Source of the DNA: Echinarachnius parma
Taxonomy: Eukaryota > Echinodermata > Echinoidea > Clypeasteroida > Echinarachniidae
Assembly: GCA_037951105.1 (NCBI GenBank)
Contig: JBAMJV010003111.1
Span: forward strand, 1 to 64,000
DNA: 64,000 bases
Reading direction: 5' to 3'
In this document: positions 10,763-22,482 of the stretch, in pieces
Layout: every line of letters starts with the position of its first letter
Numbering within the stretch: position 1 is the first letter of the stretch
Notes under the pieces: model-generated
The model's input: the letters and a program-made list of their open reading frames with translations, nothing else
Database searches by the model: none
Told to the model about the DNA's origin: nothing
Translations under genes and position numbers: made by a program

Positions 10763-10946
10763 CAGCAACACTGTACTACCCTTTTAACATAAATCTGGAT
10801 TAATGGGTGTCGATATGCCCGTTTTGTTTTGTTTATATCGACGCCTATGGAACATTAATAATAACGATAATAATGATATGTACGTAGTAGCTTTACCTTC
10901 ACTGTAGCGATAGCAAAACGGATGGAAATATATTTTGAAGATTGTC

Positions 10947-11156
10947 CAGGGCCCCGTTGCAGAAAGTCTTACAATCGATTGTAAAGTTATATCATGTGAC
11001 TGAATGCGCAGATCTAATTTGTGCAACATTGCTTATTTTCCGCCATGTGACTGAATGCGCAAATCTGATTAGTTCAATTGTCCGTATTTTCTCACAAATT
11101 TGCAGTTAATTGCAAGTTGACACTCGACTGCATGCGATTCTTTCTGCAACAGGGTC
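10947..11156. mobile_element. Short MITE with TTGCAGAAAG ends
   Basis: Inverted ends CAGGGCCCCGTTGCAGAAAG and CTTTCTGCAACAGGGTC enclose about 210 bases with repeated ATGTGACTGAATGCGCA. No coding capacity. Looks like a small hAT-type MITE. Confidence 0.7.
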
Positions 11157-12074
11157 AATATAATGTAAATAATTGATTGTGTGGTGTAAATGTGAAACCA
11201 AGTAAGTGACCAGAATGTACATCAAAGTGTTAATAATCCAAAGAAATCTGTGTCATTCTGGACAACCCATAACCACGTAAAACAACAAAACATTGTTACT
11301 GGTGTAATGAAGCCAAATGTTCGTTTTGGGAAAATTACCGAAAATAACTCGACTGGCCAAACTAATTGATTAGTATTGCTGAAATAGTATAACAAAGGGC
11401 TTGTGTGGACAAATCCGAATCTTAGTTTCGTTAAATTACAGAAATATCAGTTGAAATATTAATTCATGCCGCTGCAATGAGCCTAAATTAAGCCGGAGTA
11501 GCTAAACACTAATTTGCTGTCGTCCGGAGCGCACGTGGTGTATAATTACTTGATACTTGATGAGGTAATCCCTTGATGCAGCTGCAAAGCTATACGGGGA
11601 TGATGTGCTGGTGTGTCGTCAGGAGGTGCCATAATACAATTACTTTAACTTTGCATTTATATACAACAAAGAATTTACCATAGGCATTGCACGCATCCGC
11701 GAACATGCAGTTTAATCGTGTCAGCGACTGACAGTTTTAATTTCAAACATTTTATTCCTCAAATATTCAATTATAACGCAGTTTTCTGTCCAGATTGTTA
11801 CATTAAGAGATAAGTTATGAGATATTGTTTAACATGGTTGGTGGAAAATGCGTATTTTGTTTCATCGTTGTTGTGGTTGGGGCGTTTCCCAGTACTGTCA
11901 TTTGGCTTTAACCATTGTGGCAGTAATAATTCTATTTTGGTATATGTAGCAATAAATGTCCATTGGAAACATAAACAATATACGTGAACAAACTAAAAAA
12001 CATTTGTTGGTGTGTAGGAAATAAGTACATTTTCGTATGCCCTCTTCCTAGCAAGCCATACATCATAATAATTA
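11157..12074. other. No gene seen
   Basis: AT-rich DNA with no coding signal, repeat array or recognisable RNA gene. Confidence 0.5.
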
Positions 12075-12466
12075 TTAAAGGGATCTAGTAACTTTGTTGA
12101 CATGTGCAAAAAGTGATGAATGGTTGATGCAATGTATATTATTGTTATATCATATGTCCACAGGGTATTGTGTGAAAATTTCAAGTCAAATGGACATTGC
12201 ATGACCAAGTAATGAGCGAAAATGCAAAGTGATATTCGACTCACTACAGTCACTGCACTCACTTTGTACACAGAAGAAAAACTCGCCCGGAGTTTTTCAT
12301 ATATCAATACTTCGATCGTTCATATCTTTGTAACGAAAGGGAAATTTGAAAAACCGAAACCTGTCCCATGATTTTATTGTTAATACAAATACAACAAGGT
12401 ATGAGGGAACCTCTAGAATGAAAAAATTATATTGAGGGTTTGGACAATGTTACTAAGTCCCTTTAA
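12075..12466. mobile_element. MITE family 1, full copy
   Basis: Ends TTAAAGGGATCTAGTAAC and GTTACTAAGTCCCTTTAA form an inverted repeat around about 390 bases. Full or interrupted copies lie at 32092, 52310, 54306 and 58022. Conserved interior blocks include CATTTGACTTGAAATTTTCA (seen here inverted) and CTTTGTACAC. No open frame. Confidence 0.8.
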
Positions 12467-12779
12467 GATCTAGGAAACTCTTTCAATTATTTATATGGCG
12501 ATCCTTTAGGAAACATAAATGAATATCATGTCAAAATAAGGATGTGTGTTTGACGAAAAACAAGTCCAAAACAATAAACTATGATAACAATACAACATTG
12601 ACGATACACGGCATTATCTGCCCAGAAGATACTGAATCAATCTAAAAGACCACTATCCAGAAATGATGAAAATAGGAAAATGATTATTATCAATTTCTAA
12701 AATTAACTAATAGTTATGATAACAAAACAATGAGTAAAACTACAACACCAGCTGCAACAAAAATCAATCCAGCAATTGA

Positions 12780-12960
12780 CATGCACTCACTCCAATCCCC
12801 ATGGGAGCATCCCAGCCAGGTTACCAGGAAGAGATGCACACATGCTTTCCACACACCTTGGAGGGTACAAGTATCTGGGTAACGTGGGACTCGAACCCCC
12901 GACCCCGACACTATATCTTTAATTACTGCACTATGGTTACAAGCTACTTTAATCTTATGT
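12780..12960 (-). repeat. tRNA-derived SINE copy
   Basis: On the minus strand a tRNA-like head has a degenerate A box (TAACCATAGTGCAGTAAT) and a B box, GGGGGTTCGAGTCCC (12900-12886). It is followed by ACCTGGCTGGGATGCTCCC. The same head-plus-tail design occurs at 45735-45940 and 50660-50886. It is not a functional tRNA, since no acceptor-stem pairing was found. Confidence 0.65.
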
Positions 12961-13119
12961 GTCATAACAACTCTCTTTATAGAACTTTTACTATCCAATT
13001 ACTGTGGGTGAAAGGTGAAAGAGTATACACAATTCAGGGATATCACGATAGGCAGCAGTATCGAACTTTAATAATGATAAACATACCTCATATAACTATC
13101 TGATATAATAATTTTATTC

Positions 13120-13299
13120 CAAGATCAGTTTCGGGTAGCTGCTGTCTCTTCATCATGATCATCTTGATCGCGTTAAATCCGATAATGACTTGCGTCACCA
13201 AACGAGAGACTGGTGGATCATACTAAACACATATTTTTTAACCACTACCGGTCGACCAAACGAAATTTTCCAGCAATAACGCTATTTTCATTATCCAAA
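13120..13299 (+). promoter_or_regulatory. Gene C 5' leader
   Basis: Conserved with the leaders of D and F: GGATCATACTAAACACATA, a CG-rich stretch, then TATCCAAAATGA. Blocks further up (CAGTTTCGGGTAGCTGCTGTC) are also found beyond F at 57360-57385 in inverse. The frame upstream of the ATG is not kept in D, so this is untranslated. Confidence 0.55.
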
Positions 13300-15477
13300 A
13301 TGAAATCAGAGCAGCCCGACATGCCCGAGGTCGTGAAATTGACACGGTACACCAGTTCCTTGTTGATCTGCTTGTTCGTTAGTGTTGCCATCTGTTTCGC
13401 CATATTGCCCGCCATACCGACGGAGAGCAATGAATCGCCGGGGAACGAGTCAATACGAGCGGAGTTAACTTACACCATCACACGACTTTGCCTCACCGTT
13501 GTTCTTCTCGCAGGTGTAGCGTTTCTGATTCGGATGATCCGAAAAAAGGAGGATTACCATCGAAGTCAAGAAATATTTTGGCCACTCCGGTGCAAGCACT
13601 GTGCCAAGCTCTTCGGACTTAAACAACAAACCCAGATACAGACACAATCAGATGGCGGGAATCACGATGGCCCAGCAAACTCTGACATCGAGAGCTCCTC
13701 ATTCCAAACTCATGAAACAAACATGAATCAATTAAGGAATCATGTGTCCCATATTACGAGGGATTTTACATTTTCATCCAGATCATTACCAACCAGGAGC
13801 AACACACAACAGGACTTAAGACAGGATCGACGGGATATTGAGTTGGACATCTCACTTGCAAAATATATTAAGACTGAAGCTAGGTCCAACCAGAACGTCG
13901 TTCAGCAACTCGTTGCATCCTCGAAGCCCGTGCACTCATCCTGCTCTTCATTAACGCAAGAATCCTCAGAAAGTCCCAACGCTTTGGTCAATGAACAACG
14001 TCACAATCGCTTGCATACCAATAATCCGATTCCACCCCGCATTCGCAACCCGTCTTCCGTGAAAGATTCGGAACTAAACGGTCAGCCCCGGGTTCGTTAC
14101 AATAGACCTCACAGGTCCCTTCTGCACATAGTATTCGTCTTCGGGACGGTGTTACAACTAAACATTATCCTACAAATTGTAGCCGAAATGATGTGTCTAA
14201 CGAACAGAGATAACTACCTCGTTCAGAACATAACACTCGCAGGGCAAATCCTCTTCGACTTGACCGTCTTCACAACCCTCGTGATCGGACTTAAATTTCT
14301 TACCATGTACTACGATGCAGTGTTTATCGACGAGGCGAAATTTTCTCATGTGCTTGGGATGATATTTTCTCTTGGCATCTGGATAACTGCTATCAAGACA
14401 ACGAACCCACTGGCGCTTTCAAAGGTCCACACCATGGAGCCAACTTTCCCCTGTAACTTGGATGGAAAGTTTGGTAAAATCCGGCAGACAGCCTTAAAGA
14501 TAATGAATCCGTTTTCCGCCGAATGCGCCATCATGTTTTCTGGATTGATCTGGCACATGTGGACCTCCATGTGCCCGAGATCGTGTTTGAAAATCTCTTC
14601 AACTCTTCCTGCATTCCAAAACATATATGAAGTCCCATCGGCTACCTTGGTAACAAGGGCTCGCAGAGCATTCCTAAGGTTCTTTAACAAGCGCGTTTTT
14701 CAGACATCTTCCAATGATGGTGAAAATGACGAAACAAGACATTTGCTATCCACTAGCCACCAGCGGAGGCATAGCAAATCTTCAGTCGTTTGTTTGTCGG
14801 CTGTAGCAGTCTTGATCGTGTTGGTGTATTTGGTGGTGGCGATCCTCATCGACTCCTTCAGCGATCTGACAGTTTCGGAGCACACAAAAACCTACGTCAA
14901 ATGGAGCTGCCAGATGGCTACGGTTATTCCACTCCTCGCCATGCTGCGTTTTCAGCAACTTCTGCTGGGAAGTTTCCAGTCGTTCGGGTTGAAGCAAGCA
15001 TTTTCCTTCATGCACGGGCTCATCGAGAGCCACGACAGAATCCTGCTGCTGAGCTGCATCGGGATCTTCACCCTCAACATGTTCCGTTTTTTCGGATCCG
15101 TCGCGCTCTTGTTTCAAGCCCCTTCGCTCGATCCAGATGTCCTCACGCTGGCTTGCTTCGGAACCGTTTTCGCGCTCTTCCAGATTGTCTCCTTTTGGAA
15201 GATGACGATGTTCCTGTTCGTTGTCCAGCGCCAGGTTATAGACGGCCTGTCAAATAGGAGATGGACCCTCCTCTGTCTCATTTATGCGATCATGCTAAAT
15301 GCAGCGCAGTGGGTGATTGATAGCATGAAGATACATACGTGGCCAGAGCTGAGGGCATATTACGGTCAAACGGGTGAGATCATTGGAGTGATCCTTGAAC
15401 CAGTGTCTTCCCTGTACGGACTCCACGCTGCGTTTGTTGCCCTAGAGGTTTCTAGAGCATTGTGGAATGCGTTGTAA
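13300..15477 (+). CDS. Otopetrin-like 12-TM channel, class 2, gene C
   Basis: Intact single-exon gene, 725 aa. Segments are at about 18-39, 58-80, 271-300, 310-342, 350-366, 403-425, 494-517, 532-552, 580-605, 613-643, 653-674 and 692-718. Segment 6 has NPFSAE (Glu408) and W.MW. Segment 12 has LEPVSSLYGLHAA (His709). The CKHC motif (98-101) is in the same loop position as CAHC of class 1. The loop between segments 2 and 3 is about 190 residues against about 65 in class 1 and is rich in Ser, Gln and Arg. Sequons at Asn44, Asn49 and Asn310 lie in predicted outer loops. The start at 13300 is used because D and F have an ATG at the same place and diverge in frame before it. A mobile element may start 15 bases after the stop. 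Confidence 0.8.
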   Translation: MKSEQPDMPEVVKLTRYTSSLLICLFVSVAICFAILPAIPTESNESPGNESIRAELTYTITRLCLTVVLLAGVAFLIRMIRKKEDYHRSQEIFWPLRCKHCAKLFGLKQQTQIQTQSDGGNHDGPANSDIESSSFQTHETNMNQLRNHVSHITRDFTFSSRSLPTRSNTQQDLRQDRRDIELDISLAKYIKTEARSNQNVVQQLVASSKPVHSSCSSLTQESSESPNALVNEQRHNRLHTNNPIPPRIRNPSSVKDSELNGQPRVRYNRPHRSLLHIVFVFGTVLQLNIILQIVAEMMCLTNRDNYLVQNITLAGQILFDLTVFTTLVIGLKFLTMYYDAVFIDEAKFSHVLGMIFSLGIWITAIKTTNPLALSKVHTMEPTFPCNLDGKFGKIRQTALKIMNPFSAECAIMFSGLIWHMWTSMCPRSCLKISSTLPAFQNIYEVPSATLVTRARRAFLRFFNKRVFQTSSNDGENDETRHLLSTSHQRRHSKSSVVCLSAVAVLIVLVYLVVAILIDSFSDLTVSEHTKTYVKWSCQMATVIPLLAMLRFQQLLLGSFQSFGLKQAFSFMHGLIESHDRILLLSCIGIFTLNMFRFFGSVALLFQAPSLDPDVLTLACFGTVFALFQIVSFWKMTMFLFVVQRQVIDGLSNRRWTLLCLIYAIMLNAAQWVIDSMKIHTWPELRAYYGQTGEIIGVILEPVSSLYGLHAAFVALEVSRALWNAL

Positions 15478-15559
15478 CTTCATGACACTTAACCCGTTTA
15501 CTACGACTATATAAGCACCATTTCCTACCCTGAAAACGAGATTCTTTTCACTGTGCGAG

Positions 15560-15880
15560 AAACCGAAGCCCCCAACAAAAGCCCAGCGGTCTGCATGTGG
15601 CCGCGTGTGCGAGCCAAGACCGAATTAGCGAACGCACTATTCATCAGTGCATGCAGCTGGTGACGTCTTTCGCGCATGCGCAATTCATTCCTTGTTTTGA
15701 CATCAGCATGAACAGAGGCAAATTATACGGAGCTCTCTCCGCTCCCCACGCCACGCAGCCACTGAGTAGCCTGGCCTCGATCGCAGCGGATTGCCCGCCC
15801 GCGCTGTCCGGCCTGGTGGCTGTGTGGCGCTGGCTGCTCGGCATGCACAGCTAGCTAGCCTGTCAAATCAGCATGGCAGA
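15560..15880. other. GC- and CpG-rich patch, unidentified
   Basis: A stretch of about 300 bases much richer in G, C and CpG than its surroundings, with short open frames on both strands (15597-15854 plus, 15844-15644 minus). No similarity recognised. It may be left-end internal sequence of the putative large element. From 15880 to 17040 the sequence is AT-rich with nothing identified. Confidence 0.4.
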
Positions 15881-17048
15881 TGTGTATCGAAAGGCTTTCC
15901 GTTTGTTTCTGAAATGATTACAGAGACATGTCGTTACCTAACATTCTCTCCACCTCGAATAAAACAAAACAAACAACAATCACACAATAACTGAACCGCT
16001 AAAACGTCCTCAAAACTAATATAAGATACAGTTAGTATTGAGTAGATCCAAAATGATTACCATTACGAATTGATGACTATATCCTTCTAGCCTTTTTTTC
16101 AGGTACATTTTATATCGGCGATATCCCGATCCGTGATACTAAAATACCTTTTTGCAGTGCTCCTATATTATGTGTGAGAGTGGTTTGTGTGTGTGGATGC
16201 AGATACGTTTGTTTCTGTTTATTTATTGGTAAACATAAATATCATATTTGCACTATTTTATATTCTTGCATCATTTCATCAATTTTCCTTGAAAATAAAA
16301 CAATAAGGATAAATGTACAAACAGTTACATATTTTCAACGTGAATTCATAATTATTTTAAATCTAATTCATAATAATGTATCTTATATGTAAAGATAATT
16401 GTTTCAATATAATTACGATGAACAAATACAATCGTAAATAAACTTGAGTAGAATCGTATAACATACATGTAGACTGAGTTATGGGCCTAATTTATTTTTT
16501 GTTTAATAATAATCTCAGCCTCTGCTTTAGCATTACAGTATTTTTGTTAGCAGTATACAAATGTTTTATGTCAGAGCGGTACATCGTGGCAGTTCGGTAA
16601 AAGAACAATCATAATTATAGCTACGATGTAAATCTGATCGTAAAATGAATGAATGGATGAATAACAAGATAGATGATATAATTATGGATATTTGTTTACA
16701 AATATAAACTAATAAGATAATCAACTAATGAACGAACGAATGTATGAGTATACGAATTAATTAATTTTTTGAATAATACATGACTGTGTTCATTATAATT
16801 TGTGCGGGGCTCTGGGTGGGTTGACTATTTTAGGGAAAAGGTTTTTCGCAGTGAAAAATGGGTTTGACGGGCATTATGACTTCATAATTTATCACACAGG
16901 AATCTTACGAATTGATCTTCGAACTGTGTATTGTTCGCTCCATATAATGATAACATTATGATAATATATAGGGAACATATTTCTCAGATGCTGCGGTATT
17001 TTGTTGAAGCCCCAAAATGCAAAACAAATATGTTCTATAAACCAATCT

Positions 17049-17351
<303 letters not shown>

Positions 17352-17845
17352 TACATAATCTATGAAAAAATCTATGAAATATATATTATATAAAAAAGTC
17401 AATAAAATAAATTTGGACTCTATAATTCATTGGTAAAGTCTTTATTCAATTCAAGAAAGGATTAAATAGTTATTAATTAGTTTTGAAGGAATATATATAT
17501 ATATCTGTATATATATATTATTTACGTATTGATATATTTATTCATGTATTTATTTATAATTTTACAAATATTTGTTTAACCTAATCTTTACTGGTGCCTA
17601 CTGATGCGCTCCTTTGTGATACATTTTGAATGGATGGTGTGACGCGCGGTCTCTATTGTCAAAGATAAGAGAGGATCGAGATGTCATTTTTCAATAGACC
17701 GATAATAGTCGGGGCTGTTAGGGATATTTTGGTGCAGATTCTTCTAAAAGCACCAAATTTGGCCCAGAGGTAGTCCATACCATACTATTACGATTTCTGC
17801 CGGGCGCCAAGAAGGGCGCCCTCTGGGGCCGCCATTTTGGGCAAA

Positions 17846-18960
17846 TCCAAAATGGCCGCGATATGGGTTCAAAATCACTCGTAGCTTCAAAACAAAGAGA
17901 GCTAGCATAATAAAAGTTTATATAAATATGGGGTTTTCAGGGTCGGGGAACGTGATTATGATGTTCTTTCATCGATTTGAGGTCTCCTTGGGGCCGTCAT
18001 ATCGGTCAAATCCAAAATGGCCGCCATCTTAGTTAAAATTCAAGTTTATTTTCAACGGATAAGGGCTACCATTGAATAGTTTATATGAATATGGGGTTTT
18101 CAGGGTCAAGGAATCTGATAATGATGCCCTTTAATAGATCTGAGGTCTCGTTGGGGCTGCCATGCTAGTCATAATGGTAAAATCCAAAATGGCCGCTGTC
18201 TGAGTTAAAGGTCAAGTGTAGTTTCAAACGGAAAAGGCATAGCAATATATGAGTATGCATAAATATGGGGTTTAGGGGGTCAGAGAATCTGATTATGATG
18301 GTCTTTCATCGATTTGAGGTCTGGACTGTCATGCTAGTCATATCGGTAAAATCCAAAATGGCCGCCATCTTAGTTAAAATTCAAGTTTATTTTCAACGGA
18401 TAAGGGCTACCATTGAATAGTTTATATGAATATGGGGTTTTCAGGGTCAAGGAATCTGATAATGATGCCCTTTAATAGATCTGAGGTCTCGTTGGGGCTG
18501 CCATGCTAGTCATAATGGTAAAATCCAAAATGGCCGCTGTCTGAGTTAAAGGTCAAGTGTAGTTTCAAACGGAAAAGGCATAGCAATATATGAGTATGCA
18601 TAAATATGGGGTTTAGGGGGTCAGAGAATCTGATTATGATGGTCTTTCATCGATTTGAGGTCTGGACTGTCATGCTAGTCATATCGGTAAAATCCAAAAT
18701 GGCCGCCATCTTAGTTAAAATTCAAGTTTATTTTCAACGGATAAGGGCTACCATTAAACAGTTTACTATATGAATATGGGGTTTTCAGGGTCAGGGAATC
18801 TGATTATGATAGTCTTTCATCGATTTTAGGTCTCCCTGTCATATTTGTAAAATCCAAAATGGCCGCCATTTAGGTTAAAGGTCAAGCTTAGCGTCAAAAT
18901 GTACTGGGCTAACATATAAATGTGTGAGTTTTAGGGTCAGGGAATCTGATTATGATAATT
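17846..18960. repeat. Left-arm array of about 169/337-base units
   Basis: AAATCCAAAATGGCCGC recurs about every 169 bases (near 17849, 18010, 18182, 18350, 18520, 18690, 18850). Pairs of units form a 337-base higher-order repeat: 18014-18350 and 18351-18687 are almost identical. Each unit also has TATGAATATGGGGTTTTCAG and an AATCTGAT.ATGATG block. Confidence 0.9.
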
Positions 18961-19255
18961 TTTCATCAGTTTGAGATCTACTGTGGGCTGTCATACTGAT
19001 GAAATCCAATATAGCTGCTATCCGGGCAACCGCTATGGCGTGTATACTAACATTCTCGTCTATTTTGTGAAGATTTGTTGTTGGGATATAACAGTGTAAT
19101 ATCAATGATTAGTTCAAACTTCAAATGCACACCTGTACACACATTGAATACATTAATTTATCCTAACATACACACACAAGCAAGCGCTCGTATCACATGC
19201 TAATGTGTAGTTGGGAGGATCACCACATTCTGCTTCAGTGGAGAATATGCGATGT

Positions 19256-19405
19256 CAGGGCCCCCTGTTTCATAAAACTTTTCCAGTTGTTGTAAGTGTC
19301 CAATTATTGTAGCTTCTATGGCAGCAACCAATCAGCATCAAACATTTTAGCTGTTGCAGTGGTAGTTACAATAATTGGACAATTACAACAATTGGAAAAG
19401 TTGTG
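19256..19405. mobile_element. Fold-back MITE inside the 4.8-kb transposon
   Basis: CATAAAACTTTTCCAGTTGT with TGTCCAATTATTGTA on the left pairs with ACAATAATTGGACAATTACA and ATTGGAAAAGTT on the right around a short loop. It begins with CAGGGCCCCCTG. The right terminus has lost the outermost bases. Confidence 0.65.
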
Positions 19406-19449
19406 CAGGTCTCTTTACTTCATCTGCAATTCTGCACAACACCCCTAGC

Positions 19450-21640
19450 TGTAAATGAGAACAACTAGGCGTTCAATCTGCTGCATATGTACAGACTCGA
19501 GAGTGGAACAGTCAGGATCTCACATGGAGGACATATAACTCTGGTTTGCAGATCCATGCTGCCCAGATAGCCTCCTTGCCACATCCAAGAAATTGTGATG
19601 TTGCACCAAACCCGGTTAGGCTGTGGAAGCGGGGCAGTGCAAAGGATTGTGATTGGCCAATGTAGAGAAGATGACATAGGTAATGGACTGCACTGTCACA
19701 GTAATGTTTTCCGCTACCCAGGCCCACCAAGAGCTCCGATAGACTGAGGGTCTCGAAAAGCTTCTGGGTAATTATCCAATACATGATCAGTGCGTAATAG
19801 ATCAATGCGTATGTGTGTCTCCAGATAGGGTACAACTATTTGGAGCTGTGCATACTCATGAATGTCTTTATTGTCGTGGGACGTTGCATATTGATCACAG
19901 CTGCCATATTCAACACCACAACTGTGGTACGTGTGGCAGCCTATGCACTCCAATTGGGTACGATGAGGCTTTGGGAATGTCCGGCTTTGTACCAAATCTC
20001 AGCGACCCTCGATCCGCTTGGTGTTTTTTGTTTTAATTTTGAAACCGGAAGAACTTTGAATGTAAGCATCGTCATGATTATGACGTGACTTTACTGACAG
20101 GAACAGTGTTGTGTCACTAAAGTCACTTTTCATTCTGTGTACCACTGTCTCTCCTGCTCTTTTACTTGTCAGGTTGGTTGGGAAGGATAACACATTTTTT
20201 CCCGGGATAGTATTACTTCTTGGTGTTGATGCAATTACCAACCGTTCATTGTAGTACAAAGGTCTTGGCCAATGTCATAGATTTACAGAGAGGTGGCGAC
20301 TTCCTGTTCCGTATCTAGTGCTATAATGTCTGGACATCTTGCAAACATCCTTTGACACTTGACTTGAAAACAGTGTCCTTCTTCAGGATGATGAACAGTT
20401 GATGATGAGGGTGGGTCGTATGAATCTTCAAATACCTCAACTATTCATGCAAGGTTCCAGCGAGCAGTGTGCCTGGACAATTTCTTGCACAACAAATTGC
20501 CCTTCGTGATTTCGGCATGCATTGCATGGTGTTTTCTGGCTAGTGCAACCATGCCACGCACATGGACTGGCAGCCAATAAGCTTACTTTGTATGGTCATC
20601 AAGGGGCGTGAAACCATCCGCATAACGGCGAAAAAATGGACCATGGACACAAAATTGGACATATACAGCGGAAAGTCTCCTTCCCGGATATCGCACGAAG
20701 CAAGTCCTCAGAAACTCTAGTTCAATACAGTTGAACAGACCTTGATCTGTGGTAGATCTCAAGACGGTGATTCAACATATCAAATGACTCTGGTGGACCC
20801 ATCACATTATGGCATTACTCCGAATAGACAGCTTGCTCGAGAATGTAGGGGAATACTAAGGTAACTTGATATGCATGCTCGTGTGCTTGATGTGATGCAT
20901 ATTATGAGTGCAGAATATGCGCGACCTGACATCAGTACCTCTGCCTGGGAAAGAACAATGGCCCATCCTGAGTCTCGAAGAAGCTTTCCTATCATCGTAA
21001 TCATTGTCTGAAATATACAGCATCATCTCAGTCACCGACTTGTCTTCACCCACAGTTGAGGGTAATTGCCCCATGAGTAGTTTGATGATATCATGAAAGA
21101 CTGATCTGCAGTATTTGGCCTGGGAAAGGACAATGGCACATCCTGAGTCGCGAAGAAGCTTTCCTATCATCACATGCATCTTAACATTGTCTTCAATATG
21201 CAACGCGCTCATCACAGTCACCGACTTGTCTTCACCCACAGTTGAGGAAAATTTCCACTGGAGTAGTTTGATGATATCATAAAAGCCTGATCTGCAAGAT
21301 TTGGCCTGGGTTGAGAAACTCATTACCCTGTCTTGTCAGATCCATCTAATACTTTATTCATGATGTAGTTGCAGCTTTGTCTGGGGAGAGATGTTAGACG
21401 CCAGTGTTTCTTTCTTATGCACTCCGGAAACGTGTGCCATCAATGCTCTATCCTTTTCCTTCGTGCATCGCACATCGAGGAGGGGTCTGATCTCATTTTT
21501 GGCAAAGACATCCAATTGACTGAGTTTGACCGGGGGCTGGATGATATAGGACTTTGTGTATGGTAGCTTGGGAGTGCGCGAGTCTGAAGGGTCAAGTTAA
21601 ATGACCCGTTTGGCGCTGCATTTGACATGTAACGTATACG
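19450..21640 (-). pseudogene. Decayed transposon-borne ORF, uncharacterised family
   Basis: Read on the minus strand, blocks separated by frameshifts and stops resemble an uncharacterised protein family that I recall as highly multi-copy in marine invertebrates. In order: GEDKSVTVMSALHIE then IGKLLRDSGCAIVLSQA (about 21240-21110), SGRAYSAL (about 20910), REGDFPLY (about 20680), WLPVHVRGMVALARKHH with EITKGNLL (about 20590-20490). The mapping relies on memory of REGDF..Y...DH..YARWLPVH.RDM proteins and is unverified. The enzyme or role of that family is unknown to me. A tandem duplication of about 190 bases (20942-21128 and 21129-21310) further breaks the frame. It probably is the original gene of the 4.8-kb element. 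Confidence 0.5.
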
Positions 21641-22345
21641 GCGGCCATTTTGGATTTTAGCAATATGGCAAGCATGACGACAGCAGGAGACGTCAAATTA
21701 ATGAAAACCACCATAATCAGAATCCCTCAAACCGAAAATCCCATATTTATATACCCTTGTACAATATTATGCTAGCCCTGTATACCTCACTACTCTAAAC
21801 CTTTCACTTTGATGGCGGCCATTTTGAATTTGACCAATATGACTAGCATGACAGTCCCAGGTAGACGATGAAAGGCCATCATAATCAGATTCTCTGACCC
21901 CCTAAACCCCATATTTTATGCATACTCATTTATGCTATGCCTTTTCCGTTTGAAACTACACTTGACCTTTAACTCAGATGGCGGCCATTTTGGATTTTAC
22001 CATTATGACTAGCATGAAAGCCACAAGGAGACCTCAGATCTATAAAAGGGCATCATTATCAGATTCCTTGATCCTGAAAACCCTATATTCATATAAAACT
22101 ATTTAATGGTAGCCCTTATCCGTTGAAAATAAACTTGAATTTTAACTAAGACGGCGGCCATTTTGGATTTGACCAATATGACAGCCCCAAGGAGACCTCA
22201 AATCGATGAAAGAACATCATAATCACGTTCTCCGACCCTGAAAACCCCATATTTATATAAACTTTTAATTTGCTAGCTCTCTTTGTTTTGAAGTTATGAG
22301 TGATTTTAAACCGATATGGCGGCCATTTTGGATTTGCCCAAAATG
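21635..22345. repeat. Right-arm array, inverse of the left arm
   Basis: Four or more units around GGCGGCCATTTTGGATTT with the inverse of the left-arm internal blocks. The right arm has fewer units than the left, so the two arms differ in length. Confidence 0.85.
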
Positions 22346-22482
22346 GCGGCCCCAGAGGGCGCCCTTCTTGGCGCCCGGCAGAAATCGTAATAGTATGGTA
22401 TGGACTACCTCTGGGCCAAATTTGGCGCTTTTAGAAGAATCTGCACCAAACACCCCCTATATGTCCCTAACAGCCCCGACTA

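Larger units (their letters stand above)
17706..22482. mobile_element. 4.8-kb DNA transposon with long arrayed inverted repeats
   Basis: Ends are TAGTCGGGGCTGTTAGGGA and the inverse. The inverted repeat continues inward for hundreds of bases through GGTGCAGATTCTTCT and GGGCGCCAAGAAGGGCGCCC into arrays built around TCCAAAATGGCCGCC. The flanks carry TAA on both sides (17703-17705, 22483-22485). A paralogous empty site, ACCGATAAGGCGTGG, is present at 24090-24104 with a single TAA, which proves insertion and a 3-base duplication. TAA duplications are typical of PIF/Harbinger-type elements; superfamily is otherwise open. The only protein trace is the decayed minus-strand ORF at 21640-19450. Confidence 0.85.

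Noticed and set aside
13213-13299. 29-residue extension of gene C, and the matching 37-residue extension of F
   Set aside because: Gene D has the same DNA out of frame, so this is leader; the conserved ATG lies downstream.
18000-18960. Regular repeats that might suggest a CRISPR array
   Set aside because: Units are 169/337 bases with no short repeat-spacer plan and no cas genes; they are transposon arms.
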